DNA of 64,000 nucleotides, from contig KB306459.1 in assembly GCA_000328365.1 (NCBI GenBank), positions 2,469 through 66,468 of the forward strand, in the 5' to 3' direction. The notes beneath the pieces were generated by a model, which ran no database searches, was not told the origin of the DNA, and saw only the letters and a program-made list of their open reading frames with translations. The DNA comes from Capitella teleta (taxonomy: Eukaryota > Annelida > Polychaeta > Capitellidae). Position numbers and translations under genes: made by a program. Shown here one piece after another: positions 33,113 through 48,169 of this stretch (position 1 is its first letter; each line of letters opens with the position of its first letter).

Positions 33113-36100
33113 TATATCGATTTTCCGTGCGTTTTTCAAATAATAAATCCTTTCGGTGTTAACTCCCCCGGGATAATGTTTGGAAGACATTTTATTGACT
33201 ATTCACCGTGAATTAACTACATACTTGTGTTTACACATAGTGTTATTAAAGAGGACCTCTGATTGTTTTGAACTAGAAACGGATGATAGAAGATGCATCC
33301 CAAAAGACAAACATGCCTTTGGACTGACATTTTTTAGACACTATACGATTGCTGTGGGCTATTTCCTAGATGCATTGAATTTGAGAGGTCTAAAATCACG
33401 CTTTCTTCTCGCGTTCGATTTCAGACTGTGTTGACGGGACAAGAGTAACGCTGTCGAGTGAACAGATCTTTCAGCAGTTCTCATAAAAGAAATCTCGCAC
33501 TCATGTTGTTTCAACTATTCTACCTGAGCAGGAAATTCGTATTTTAATTTGTCTTGAATGTCATTCACATTTGACAAAAAAAACAAAAAACAAAAAAAAA
33601 ACAAAAAGTCTCTCGTCAAACATATGCGGCATAAAAAAAAAAAAACGAAAAAAAAACCCCCACAATCCCACTGGGTCAAAAAGAAAATCGTGGAAGAGTG
33701 AGGATCGTGAAAAATCATGGCAGTATATGGTTTCGGAACAACTGCGCCTCACGAATTCAGCCAGGCAAGTGCATCTATTTTCAGTAAATCCCAGTGCTGT
33801 TCTGATACCGTTTATTTATGCACATACTAATGAAAGGGCAGGTTTACAGAAAATGCTATCTATATAACACTCGCGAGAGGTCCATTAAATTCATCATCGC
33901 TGATGACCCGCAAAATGGCAACGGTGAGCTGCTGATCAAGACAATAGAAACGAAGACATTCCATTTTTCGATTTGCTGGAGTGACCTACAATATTCTCAC
34001 CTGAGAATATTGTTCATTAAACTCAAAGCCAACCGTGGTGAGTGTGATTCGTATTATGAAGCCCCATGTGCTGCATTCTGACTCCAATGCATTGACGATA
34101 TAGAATATTCAACATTCAGACGCAAATCTCCAATTATCATCACCTCTCCACGTTTGTTTTGTGCAGATATCGAACTTCTATGTGGAATGCACGATTAGCT
34201 GTGTATGATCATAAAGTACGTTATGTATGTACTTGTGATAAAATTATGCTGTCGATGTTTTTTCTTCGCGTTTGTTTGCAGTGTCCAAATGGTTGTTCCA
34301 GGCATGGTCATAACGCATCTGGGATAGCTATCATAGTTCTGACAGGGTAGTACATAATTATTTCCACGTCGATAAGCCAATGAATACAACCATCTTAACT
34401 CGTCCGTCACAATAGCATTCAAATTATCTCACTATGGACCCTTGCTACCCGTTAAGTGTCCTTAAGGAGCAGTACAAGCTGAGGCGCTGAAGGCAGCTGT
34501 AACGTTATGATTCACAACTTAATCAACACTACATTCAAACATAAAAATTAAAACCAGAGGTTGTCTTTGAGTAGCTAAGCTTGATTGCTGGTGATTTGAC
34601 CGCCACCGCTATGTAACATGCATCGATAGAACACCATCAAAGCGCCCACGCATCCAACCAATTGTAGACGCATTAGAAATCATGGCCAACCACAGATATA
34701 TTTCAGCCAAACTACACCCATCTTCGTTCAATCCAATCGGCTGTAATTTGAATAACTATCCCGTTTAACTACCGTATAATGATTATAATCAACCAGAGAT
34801 TTTACAATTACTACCATCATAGGCAGATCTAGTACATGACACAGACGAACACGAATGACTTTTAAAAATGGATTTTGATTTGTTATTATAGCATCAGTAC
34901 ATTTACCTGTTTTATTACTTCAAGTATAAGTTTTATGGCTGCTGAATTTCGCGGACATCAACATACTTATGTCGTAAACGCCCCCCCCGCCCCTCCCCCC
35001 CCCAAAAAAAATAAAAATAAATAAATCTGATTGCGGTTACCATGGTTACACCCTGGTGCAAATTTGTACATTCTGCGCAATGACTTGAATTACATTTCGA
35101 AGCATCAGCCTCTCTGTTATCCGTTGTAAAGCCCTGGTAATGAATATTTGGTGAATAATGAAAGATTCTTAAATGAAATAACTCATTGAACAGAGATATA
35201 ATATAAAATATGAATCCTTGACTTATCAGACCATAATTTTATAATAAAATTTATAACAGTAAGGCTCATAAAAATATGTTAATTAAAATGGATCGACAAA
35301 TTGCATATCTGAATAGAGCGTAGCATTTCGTATTTAATAATAGGACATCATCTCATCCCACTGTGATGCTATCTGCGAAGTTTTTGTTGTTGAATTACTA
35401 ACGATAAAATAAAATGTAATAGAGCCACGTATAATATTTATATCATCTCATTGGAAATCAATATCCAAGGCCATCAATATTACCCGAAAGTAGACGACAT
35501 TTTTGCCTGCAATTGTTCAGAGCTCCGAAGAAGTGTATCCGTAAACAGAATGCGTTATGAGCGAAAGATACAAAACTACCGCGAATTGCCTCCAGCGAAT
35601 TGTTCGCCTCATTGCTTCCTGATTCAGAGAAGCCTTTATGCATAATGGATATCCATACAAGTGTAATGATCAAGCAGCATGCTCATTGATCCAATTGTGC
35701 TGATCAGAGAGACATTATGAGCCCGTTAATTTTGTTCTCGTCAAGGACACTTGCAATGAATGAACGAAATATGGTATCAAGGACGATGCACCGAGATGAT
35801 GAAGGGTTCCTTAATGAAGTTAATAAAAGTCGATAATGTATACTGCACCTGAATCTAATGATCTATCGCATAATTAGCACGTGATCTTCACTACATCATG
35901 GTGTAATCAAAATAATTATTATGACGCTGTGGTAAACGACATTAAAACGATGTTTTTGTTTGTTCCGTATATGTCCTGGTGAAAGCACGAACAGATAATT
36001 CCGCTGAGACTATTCGATATCCAAGGAGTGTGACGTTCGTTGTCATGCTGCTTTGCAGGGTAACCAAAAACAAAAAAAAACAAAAAAACAAAAAAACAAA

Positions 36101-39100
36101 AAAACAAAACAAAAAAAACGTAAGTGTATCATAAAACGATTGTTAACCTTTACATGAGTGAACCACAAAAAATTTATAAGTAGTTTTGGTTAACCGCAAA
36201 CATGCATTATTAAAGCAACGTATACTGTCACAATAACTCAATAAGGAAGCGCTTAGAATGAGAAACAAAAGTGTAAACCAAAGACTCTCTATTAAGAGTG
36301 TAAACTGTGTAAAAATGAAGGAAGTTTAGTTAGAATTCCGTAATAAATATAACAATAAATATGAAAATAAAAACAGTAACGAATCTGTTCAATATTGGTT
36401 CACATACACTTGTACATTCTTGGTGCCACACCATGATATTTCACTATTCCAGGGTTCTTATCTGGACAGTGTATAAATCACGACTCCATCGTATTCGAAT
36501 GCGATACAAATCACGCATAACTCTTGCATTATAGTTGTCACTCAGCTTTCAAATACATTGATATGATAGCAATCTATGCATAATCAAGATATCCAGAGGC
36601 TGTTTTTGAGTGAAGGTGAAACATTCGGCACTTTAATTAAACATGACTCATGTACATTCATTCGGCAGCAAGCGATACCATCTTTGCAACCGCATTTAAC
36701 TCTTGATTGAACTGCGCTTGTGAGCATTTTACATGAAATTAGTTAGTGCATAATAAATGGACATTGTCCTTGTCATAAATGCGGTGTAACAGTCGTCTTT
36801 TTAACACTAGCGTCAGTTCATTATGTAAATTATATAAATTAAATTTAATTTATATTATGAAGTTAATATAATATAATTTTTCAAAAGTCATTTCTCAGGT
36901 ATAGAGCGATTTTTTGATTACTCAACAACTTTCAATTTATCACGAATCAATTGCATAACGAGAGTGAATGTTGAGTGTTTATGTGCCAATCTGACCAGTA
37001 TTCGTTGGGTTGATGGAGAATTGTGAAAATATTGTATTATCAATGGATCCATTTAGCTATCATTACAGAATGAGTCGATACATTAGTGAACTACAAGAGG
37101 AACTAATCCAGATGTTATAATACATATATAGTGAACACTGAATATGATACCCATGCATGTAAGATTGGTATGAATATTTTAAGAGTTAATTTGCATAAAC
37201 GGCTCCTCCCCCTGTCAATCAAAGACGATTGATGTGTTCAATAATTCATCCATTGTGATTTGCACTTCCATTGTTCACAAATCGTGACTTCGTGTCGATT
37301 TCTGGGGATAAAGATCCGATCCCATCTGAACACAATGGTAGGAACAAGAAAAGGATTAGGAAGGATTAGTATTAGGGTTAGAGCCGCAATGAATAACACT
37401 TGTAGGACGCAGTGCATTACCTGCATATTATTGGGAATACATGCCTAATCTTTATTGTGATTCATAGATACTGAATCGGAAACCCAAGACCAGGGCAACC
37501 ACGTGCTTTTTACATAGAAACTAAGTATGTAACCAATAAAATATTCACTCGATCTCCAAGGATACACAAGGAACCCGACCTCCTTGCTTCCAGTAAAATA
37601 GTTGGTGGTCTAATCTGTGCATTTGTCACTAGGGTTGGAAGTATGTTAGATTTCGAAGGGCAATTTAATCATCTGGAAGTCATTAGAATTAAAAAAAAAA
37701 AAAAAACAACAACGGTGTTTTTGGAAATGAAAAGCTCTTTTTTTTTTTATTGCAAAAGGCCCACGAAAATTATGAATCATCGGTTCATTACATCGGACTC
37801 CTTTCTATAATATTAAGAATTTGCCAGCGAAGTCTTCATGTGTAACACCGTTCAGTTAAATTCAAATCATAACATGTGTCGAAATCTCCTTGAAAATGTG
37901 TCGGTACACTATCTAAGCTTATGCTTGTGAATCATCGCACAGCTATCAATCAATACCTGTAGTTGGATAACAATCAGGATAACAAAGGATCAATCTCAGT
38001 AAACATTCTAATTGCAGATTAAGCAACGAATCAACCACGATGAACAAACAACATTGAACATTCATTGGATCACGAAAGACAAATAATATAATGCACAATA
38101 ATATAATGCACAATAAAATAATGCACAATATTGACAAAGACACGCTGCCAGCGTGCGACAATTCTGCTCCGAGTGGCTATATGGGCAACGCATCATCTTA
38201 GCGGACGTCAGGTTTTACTCCATGCCTCTGTAATTATGCTTTAGTTTATTAGTTTATGTTATAATTGCTTTATTTGCTTACCTATAAATATCAAGTTTAT
38301 GGTTAAACACTAAACAGGAATGGGCCATTGGTTTGAGAGGTCGAGATACAAGTAGCAAACAATTTAAACTAGGTCAGATGAAATCGAATGTAATATTATA
38401 ATTATATGCATGTATAATGTTGCTCTTACGACAACACAGCCCTGTCTTATTCATCTGCAAACCAGCACACATCCTACATAACCCAACCCTTGAAACTCAA
38501 TCCGATTTTCTTTGAGCCCTGACCAAGGAAGCCTCGGGGTATGACATATTCACAAAGGCCGCGTCATATCCAATTTAACGGGTGGAGTTTCCTTGTGCCG
38601 ATCATTCGTATTTCGCCCCTGGAGGGATCGTTGCTGGTTAAAGTTACAATTGCACCGTGTAATGAAGATGTAATGCTATTTCGACACGCCCCCAGGAAGC
38701 GCTGTCTCCAGGCGTGTGTAGTAACTTAATTCAAAGCAAAAGTATGTCGTTCACATACCAGTATAACTGCAGCAGCAATCCAATTTCCCTTATTGCCGTT
38801 TTCTGGTTATCCGGTCTTGCCGTACATTCTTAATCCTCTTCGATTACGTGTGGACCATGTAAACTCTGGTGCTGTCCTATGTATTTATGTGCATGTATAC
38901 TTATATAAGTTATACATATATGGCATAATAAGGCGTGTGTTGATTTATAAGTAGAGGCTTTTACCTTCGTTGTCATGGTGTGTAATTCGTATGCCACGGT
39001 GTTTCAATTGCGGATGCAATCATAACAGTAGAGGGATACCCCGGTCCCGGGTTCATTGAGTGCATGGCCACAAAATTAATAAAAAAAAAACAATAATCGT

Positions 39101-39732
39101 AAAATATGTACAAACCGCGATTGTACGAAATGATTTATGACTGTCATCTTCGTAAATAAATCAATTCAAATTATTCCACAATGCTTCATCCCGAAGATGT
39201 CACAGACGACAATACAATCGACTATATTCATACCATTTTTAAATCCATCCTTTCACTCTGTCACGTTCAACACCCTCTCACTCACACGTGAAACATGCCT
39301 GGTTACCCTCAAGCCCATTAAACCCCCGTGACATTCCTCGGTTGTTCTCTCAGTTGACCAATGTCCAGTGCTCGTCTAATGAGTTGAAAGTGACACCGAC
39401 TTATGAGGTTTAGCCTCGGTCAGCCATGACGTCATCATAATGTTTCGGGATTTCTAACTGATTGAATAGTTTGTATTTCGATTGAAATGCCATCATTTTG
39501 AGAGAAGAAAACCCATTGAGTCGAATCACTTTGCCTTTGAATGGTACACAAAAGCACTTTTGTTATCAGTATGCCACACCATAAGTGTTGTTTTGATATA
39601 TTTGGTTATATAATCAGCACATATTTACTTAGATCTTGACTAATGCTGCAGAGACACCGTCATGAGAAATATCGGTCCATATATCCATCAGAGAGCATTT
39701 CTTATTACAAAACACTTCCCTGTACTGTACTT
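33113..39732. other. Long stretch without a recognised gene
   Basis: Low-complexity A/C tracts (33577-33650, 36066-36118), a C-rich tract at 34980 and a 15-bp tandem repeat x 3 (ATAATATAATGCACA, 38083-38127). GCGTTATGA occurs at 35552 and its reverse complement at 34308. All open frames are short and unsupported. Confidence 0.4.
38083..38127 (+). repeat. 15-bp tandem repeat x 3
   Basis: ATAATATAATGCACA repeated three times, with one change in the third copy. Confidence 0.9.
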
Positions 39733-39895
39733 TTTTTTTTTTTTAGCACCTGGGGCTGGCCGCTCCCCAAAAAGGGCTTTTAAGCCTAAGGCCAGCTCCT
39801 TGGGAGACAACAAGCCATTCCACAATTCTATGTCGTTTTATCTTTTGTTCATTGTTGTTTTCCAAAATAAACTGCCTATCCTATCCTATGGTGCA
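39733..39895 (+). repeat. Probable retroposon 3' end with (TCCTA) tail
   Basis: A T tract is followed by GC-richer sequence with complementary blocks (GGGGCTGGCC / GGCCAGCTCC), then AATAAACTGCC and a short CTATCCTATCCTA tail. This looks like the 3' end of a LINE or SINE with a simple-repeat tail. Confidence 0.4.
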
Positions 39896-42800
39896 TGCAC
39901 TGACTACTTATCACCACAAACATGTCAATTAATCAATCAATCCGTGCAGGTAGCTATACTTCAGTACTCAAACTTTCTTGCAAATGTAATACCCGGTAAT
40001 GCATCTAAAATATTCCCACACCAGTATGAAACCACTGCCCCCTGCAAAGTGCATCCAGCCCCTGAACGTAATAATGCACGGACAAGCACTTGGTATTCAT
40101 CTGAGCAGGCTAATCACAAGGTAAGCTGTGTGGCCGATCATTGGCCTCCAGGTAGAGAGGAGGAGAGAAGCCGTTCACGCGTGACAGCCGTCGTGTATAA
40201 GAGCAGGCGAAGGCGGCCTAACAGCAGCAGTGTGGCGTGTGCTCGAGCTGATTGGATATTACCTGCTTTTAATCAACTTAACTGGATGCTAATGTGTGTA
40301 CATGTATGTGTTATCTTAGCAACAGTACAGTAACCATGGTTACTCAATATATTGGATACCATCATGCTCAAGTTTAGAGTGCAACGTAAAGTGGTCAAAG
40401 AGTCTGTTAAAGACTCTGTGATTGGTCAGAAATGTCAAGGTATGTTTGATCACAAATTCTTATACACTTGTGTTATTCAGTATTATATGCATGCATTCTT
40501 ACAACATGCGTGTAATTTCAGGTATGCATCTAAGATTTGCATGCATTGCATGTACACAATATAACAATTATAATTGCGGTACTATCGACATCCATAGCTC
40601 AAGGACTTGATTACTACATAATATGCCCAGTTAGGCATCATATACAGTGGTATCGCATAGTATAACAGTGTTGTGGTTCGGTTACTGCTTTATTGCGTGT
40701 CATGGCATGAAGGAAAAAAGCGGCCTTGTTAGCGAGATTCATCGTGTCATCCCATTCGCTCTTTCCCACACTCAACACAACATAAACCAAACATTCATAC
40801 AATGATTTAATTATACCTCAGATATAATTATGTTACGTGATATGATGCAATCATTATAACGTTTACTCTGAAATATAAATGGTCAACGACTGAGCCACGC
40901 ATATTGCTGAAAGTTAACCTGAACCGAATGCGTTATTCTTACAGATTACAGTGAAAGATCCCTGGATACCAAATACGTTAATATGCCATCCATGGATTTC
41001 TTCTCGACCTTCACATTCGAGCATAAAATGTCATATTATTCTGGCTGTGGTATCATTATCCGCCTCTCTCTCTAATGACGGACCTTGAGTTTTTTCTCAT
41101 CCGACCACTCAACACCACACCAGCTCCCCTTCATTTCCCTAGCCATGCGACAATAGACCCACCTGAGGATGGGAGATTCATAGCACTTTCATGCCTTATT
41201 ATCGTGGCACGCCCTCCTCGGCGTCTTTTGTGCGCGAAAGCGGGGATTGATTGATAGGCAGCTGTATTATCGCCCACTTTCTTGAATTATCGCCCTTTTT
41301 ATTTCCTCGTAATTTTTTTTTTTTTTTTTGCATTTCTGATTCCTCCTCTCGTGTGACAGTTTATTGACAGTTCTTTGTCAGCAATATTTTATTGCATACC
41401 TGTGGATTAAGTATTTGTATTCAGCTTATATATATATAGATATATATAGTAGATGTTTTCTTTGGCTTATAGAATCATAAAAAATATGAATGCTTTTTAT
41501 TTAGTAGGGGTTCATTTAGGGCAATGCTGACTGGGCTTTATGTTTACTGTCAATAAAGCAAATAATTGTTACAATAACACTGGACAGGTATGATCAAACA
41601 ACTGCGCGTATGCCTCTAATTGCACACGTGAAAAGCACCAGAGCAGGGTCTAATGCATTCTATTCTAGTGTGCATTGAATGAAGAGTTGTAAACTGATAA
41701 AAATGCTCGTTTTTCAATGGTATTTATTATGTTGTAAATATTGAATGGTACATTGACAAAACTCCTCACTGCGGGGTGTGTTAAGGCTAATCCAGATTAT
41801 GCAACACCGATATTTGTGTATCGGTATCACCTGCAATATTTGTATATCCGTGTGAGAATAGTTTATCTGATCAGTAAATCCTGTTGTACAGAGATTGGTT
41901 GGTATGTGGTTAAAGTTGGTTAACTAGCTGTGGATGGCAATGATTGGATCAATGGATTTCACTTACATTCCAGTAGAAGTCTTCAACTTCCATTTCTATT
42001 ACTCGCATATTAAGCTTTGACCTAACATTAATCTATAAAAGATCCAATTGATCGCTGTGAGTCAATATGGTCCTGGCTTTCATAGCTGATTGAGGAATTT
42101 AGGACCCCCCAAGACCAACCTCTTTTCTATAATAATAGGTTCCAATATAGCTCTGCAGTATTTTCAGGCAATAAGCCATGTCCGGCGAGTGCCTTAATTG
42201 CATGTCTTGTGCAGAATCAAAAGTATACAAGCTCTATACCTCGCTTCTAAACACCTGCCAATAACTCCATTAAAAGAAACCCCACTCGGCACCGCCTCAC
42301 AGAAGCCCTCTATTTACCGTGCAGCCAAGGTAAAAGCCCTTTCCACAGAATGCCCACCCAGGAGGTGAAAGACTCCTGGACTCTGAATTCATAGCCTCTG
42401 AAAGACCCCATGCGATGTAATGAGTACTTCGTGATATGGTCAATGCGATCGCGAAATCAGCGAAATGGCCATTAATCTGATGCACATAGTTATGGGCAGG
42501 AAGTTTTAAGCGGAATAGATGGACATACAACGAACCAGTGCTTCAAAGAAAACCACCTTTAAGGACTGTAAATAAACAACAAGCAAATATTATTTTGCTT
42601 CAATCTCTCCAGCACAAACATAGACAGACATTCACGCTCGGCTCCTACGTCAACAACGCCATCAGTTTTATGTTTACTTAGCAATTAAACAAAATCGATT
42701 TTGGCTAAGTTGTTAATGAGTGTTATCATTGGGTCACACCTCGCTCACAATTAATGTGATTACCACACAATACAGGTATTGCGAACAAAGGATACTTAAC

Positions 42801-43448
42801 ACAATAGATCTAAGGCAGGTTTGAACTCATTTAAGTCCTTCCGCGAGCGGCTTTTCATTGTGTAGAAATACGTGAATAATATAAGGAAGAGTGCGCACTT
42901 CTCTTAAAAAATAAAACCTCTTAAATCAAAACACACTTGTTCATTGGTCATTAATATTCATGAGGTCCCTATGAACCGACATTGATTACATACTTAACTC
43001 GGTTACCTATAATTCTAACGAAACAAAATTGAGCCTTTGTCAAACACGGTGTAAACCGTTCATGATCCGATCGCGTGCAGTACGATTTAACAGATTGTAG
43101 ACTTTATGAAATTTGTATTTAACTTCTAAATTGCATGTTTGAAATCTGTGGTTTCATCACATGCAGTTAAATACAGTGTAGCAACACCTGCCTATCTATT
43201 TTTCCTTTTTGTTGGTCTTTTTGTTAGTAATTTTTTTTTTTTTTTTTTTTTTTTTGCGCTCAATGTTGTAATACTTTTATTCCTTCAAACCGTGAACCAT
43301 TTTATCGCCAAACTTTCGCTTCATTCCGTTCCACACCTGTCTCGATAAATCATGAATATTTGTATTAACCAGCTCGCCCTAACTGCCAATCATGTTAATA
43401 AATCCGTTACAGCAAAATAATTATGATAATAATGTGTTCTTTTTATAG
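39896..43448. other. No supported exon upstream of the first FBXL7 exon found
   Basis: A TATA-like GTATAAGAGC at ~40196 lies in a GC-richer patch (40150-40260) and could be an FBXL7 promoter 3.2 kb upstream, but no first coding exon in the needed phase was found. A poly(T) tract occurs at 43229-43255. Confidence 0.3.
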
Positions 43449-46400
43449 ATGGCAAAGAAGGAGTCCCTAACAACCAGAGGCTGGTCATATCAACCACACC
43501 TAGCAACCAACGTGAAGTCATAGCATCCAAAGTTAAAACAGCGTCAACGTCATCCAGAGATTCGACGTCAGACTTGGGCAGCATGGGGGCTGACGCAGAG
43601 TCCTTGTGTTCACCGTCACGTGACCTTCCTCCCTCTTCAAGGTCAAGCATTTCCGATTCAGAGAAATCCGGTCAAGATCAACGAGACGGTGAGTTTTTTT
43701 TTTTTCATCACTTTGTTATATCACACTTCTACAATTGTGACAGATATTAGGTTGGGCTGCACGAGCCTGCTTCTATGCTTCCGAGAGATGTTACAGAGGT
43801 GTTGCCAAGTTACCTATGCATATATATTTATACGTTTTATAAGTATATATCGCTATATTGACCAAGTTAACAAAAGTGTGTTCCTTTGTCATCTTGAGAA
43901 TTACCACTATCTAGAGAGGAAATATCTCAATATTGGTAGAAACGCTTGTTCACGTAATTTGAATAGTGTGTAATTGACCTGAGGAAATTACCATTATTAT
44001 GTTCCTGTTTGAAGCTGTGGCCAGTTCAAATGACCGCACAAATGCTCTCCGTCCCGTGTGTTATTCAAGACGTTGATGTGGGAGTGGTTGACGGAGGAAG
44101 ATAATAAGATTGTCAAGTGGGAATAAACATTGACCAGTGACAGAACAAGCACAATTTGATTTCGTAACATTTTGCCATAAATCACCACAGTCGGAGTCCA
44201 TATTATGTACCGTTCAATTACCCTTTCCAGCTACACGTAGTACACATTCAGCTCCTCACAATTTTCCAGTGTTATTTCAAGTGTGAGACTGAGTTGGTTA
44301 CGTAATGTTTTGAGAATATTCGCAGCATCTGTCTGACTTCTCTGTTGATCCACTCGAGTCGTGAGCCACGTGCTTATTGTCACCAAGGAAAGCGGCGACC
44401 CTGCGATCTTAGGCTGCGTGCAGCAAGACAACAATGTGCCTCGCTTTGCCTTTCTTGCTTCTGAGAGTCACTTATATCCTTACGTCTTTTTGGCACACGA
44501 GTACCAAGTCATGTTAGATCTTAGAAAAGGAAGTTTTTGAATGCCCTAGATATCGGATTTCTGCTTCCTTTTCGGTTATTTTGATATCATTTGATGTATT
44601 TTTTTTACGAATATCTTCAATTTGTAAGACGTCTAGAACACCTAGAGGCGGCCAGGATAGTTATATTATGGTTGAACAATGGGGCTGAGCAGATTGTACC
44701 AAGGGGTAACTCCAATTTCACTTCATTGTCACAGATAGGTGTTTCCGCAATTCATTTCCATCGATCACCACTTTTGACCTATTGCCTCCCTGGTTTCATT
44801 GTACCAGATGTTTTAAATCGAGTGTTGGCAAAGTAATCTGTAATTACACTGTCATCTCATTAATATGTATGCCTTCTCTGTTCATTCTAGCCTGGGTTGG
44901 TGTGAATATGCAATTCACAGTTTGCTTTGTATATACTACATGGGGTATTTGTCATGGTCATTACCCAAAGCTCCCTGGGTAATGTTGCTCCGGTCTCCAC
45001 CTTGTCTCGATCCTGAGTTTTTGACTCAGCAATGCCCTTATAGGTCATGGACCACACGACAAACCGTTCCATCACTGCTACCGAGATAGAGAGAAAAAAT
45101 GTGACGCACATTGTCGCAATTTTTTCTCTGGCCTCCTTCACTTAAAAACCATTAATTACTCCCAGCATGATCTCGCCATTGATTATCTGTCCGATGCCAA
45201 CAAAGAGACCTGCAATTCGCATGATTTTCTACGCCAAAACACAATTAACAGGCAAAAGTGCAGCTAAGTACTATAATAACATGCTTTTAGACTGTCTTTG
45301 AACATTTTTGACTGCATTTTTCTTCTGTAATGTCCAAATTGATCAAACATAAACATACTGAGTTTCATTATTATGTTTGCCTGTTTGCTCTAAAACAACT
45401 ACAAGCATGTTAATTAGTAATCATCATGCAATACATGTCCATTATACACTACTAAACTACAGTTATTTACATGATGAACTGAGGATATTGTGTTGGTTGA
45501 ATATTCACAAACCATTGATACCTGGTTCATAATGAAAGCTAAGAACCTTCTTATAGAGCTCTGTTTTCTTTTCTCTTGCTTAATCCGTATTCGTTGACTG
45601 CATAGTCTTTCAAACTGTGTCACTGTATTTTTTAAATCACTGTGAAATTCCTTTCAATTCGGTGTTAGTTCTAGTTAAAGTCCTTTGCGCCAATACCATT
45701 CTCGGCGAATGTTAAGGTCTCTTTGAAGTGACCATTACCTGCTCAGGGGGTTGTGACCTGATCCTCTGGGATGCTCTCTTTTTAAATCAGTCCTCATATA
45801 TTCTGAATGAATTCCTTTCTTTCTTTAATGGCATTGATGTATCTCTCTATGGATTTAATTTTGATTTATCTTTTTATATTGTATTAGTTCTAATAATATG
45901 TGTTCTTTGTAGAACAGCATTTCAACAAAGAACACATATTTATATAAAATACATGTATAACATAGTTTCAAGTGCAGTGTACTCTCTCTATATGTGAGGC
46001 ATGCCGATCACTTGCTCACCCTCACAAGGAAAGAAAAATGGTCAAATTAACAGAAATAGCGCGCGTGTCTTCAATGAAGCCAATAAGGCACCTATGTATG
46101 TTAGCATCTCTAACACAGATACGGGCAGAATTAGGCAAAGCATTAACAGGTAACCATGGCAACAGAGCAAGACGCCATATTGCGAGGCTTTCAACGGACA
46201 GGTCATAAAAAATGACCGCACAACAGCACAGACAGAGAAATAGAAGCATACCTGATTAATATCAGTGCACTCTAATTTACCTGACCAGAGTCCATCCACC
46301 TGGGGGTTAATGACCTTCGATGCACACCTTCGCCACGCCCCTTGAATGCAAAAGAGTGTTCTACTGCGGTGCATCTCTGATTGAATCGCCGTGTGAATTG

Positions 46401-48137
46401 TCATTGAGGAACAAATTGCTGTACGCGCACAGGTGGCGAGTGGGGTTATGGGCTTAAAGTAGTGTATAAATCACCCATGATGCACTCCGAATATTGCATG
46501 TACCTAATACCCTGTTCTGACCCATTAGTTGTTTAAGCATCAGCGCTGATATTCACCACCGAATGTGGATTTCTATAGACCACTCGTGACACCCTTTGCA
46601 CTCCGAATCTGAGCCTGGCGATTTCTTTGGAGTTGCCCTTTCAATTGGCAGTTAAAAACTCGAAAGCGTCATTATATGGACGCAGCCAATATCGAATTAC
46701 TCAAGTAAAAGCATTCATCTACATGTATATAAGACATGCGAAATGGTGGATCTGAAATCGGAAGGATGGTAGACTCCCTTCTTCAATGTCCACACTCGAA
46801 AGACTTACACTCAAACAGTCAAATATTTGAGCAACAATGCATTTGATGGCTGTTGACTGCAACAAGGGTATAGAATCGAGGATGTCACATCGTTTGATAT
46901 TCACTGCAATACCGTTACATTGATGGGAAGTGATCGATACAAACTTGGCGTGTTTTGACTGCAATATATACTTAGATGCAAAAGTAACGCAATTCTTCGG
47001 TTATGCCAACATCACATTCTGGGTATGGATTGCATAGACACACATTTTCATGTGTCCCAAGTTAAACCATTGGAGGACATATTCGTAAATTTTCAAAGAA
47101 AACAAATATAATTAACCTGGTTTAATTAGAGGAAAAATTGACAAGGGGTCACAGTAAAAAGGTTCGATTTTCATGGTCAGATATTCCCTGTCCTCTGACT
47201 CACACGCCAATAAGGCATGAGAAAATTTTGGACAAATTTTTTCAATGAGACTCAAAACTCTGCCATGTGAGATGTTGTTACAGCCTTGAATGAGCTCTCT
47301 GCTATTGTGGAGGTGGTGAGAAATTACTGACTTCAGTTTATCCCATAAATGCTAATTTGGTGACAAATTTGGGGATGTGCCAACTACCACCATTGTCATT
47401 AGAACATTTTCCTTCTACGAGAAGTCTGCGATGACCCTAGCAAGTCATGGGAGAGCATTACTTTTCTGTAGTAGTCGGATCTCTGGATATTCACAACCCG
47501 ATTTGGGGTCTTTTATGGGGATCTGAGCCCCTCTTTTCCCTACCTGACCCGATATCAAAAGTTTCTCTGCAGATATTGGTCGGTTGCATTTCTCCCATAT
47601 GTAGCATATCCTGTAAACATGACTGTCTTGAACCAGCCATAACCTGGAGCTCGCCGGATTTACCACTCTTCTCGGTTTGCTCTCACTTTTAGGCATCCAG
47701 AACGGGTTCAATCCACGATCGATAGACTTGTTATTTTCTGCTTGGTGGCGCATTTGTTATGTGGTTGATACACTGATTTGTGACTCTTGGGCGAACTCCA
47801 CGCTCCAGATGGCTTCTGGATACTATCCTTCAAGAACTCGTCAGCCTTCCCAAAGTGCAAATTTTTCAAAACTCTGATTGATTTTGAGTAAAGCACTCGT
47901 TGGAGTATCGTTCCAGTCAATTTCATGGTCTATCAAAGACATCTTGTCATGGAGTACTCGAAATAATGTTTTCCAGGATTCACGGGTTGGCTGCGAAAGA
48001 AAATCCATTCCTGATCACGAACGGTTGGAAAATGAAGAAAATAGACTTGTGCACTGTGTAGAATATTTTTGTAGACCCAAACTTGGATTAACCAAATGTT
48101 AAGCTAATTGTAGATCGATGCGTTTCTTTTGCACCTG

Positions 48138-48169
<32 letters not shown>

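Noticed and set aside
39662-40333. 223-codon plus-strand open frame
   Set aside because: It reads through a T tract and a retroposon-like 3' tail, shows no domain, and has no splice or promoter support.
48138-48167. A run taken as a processed-gene tail
   Set aside because: The sequence before it gives no recognised retroposed gene or SINE body.
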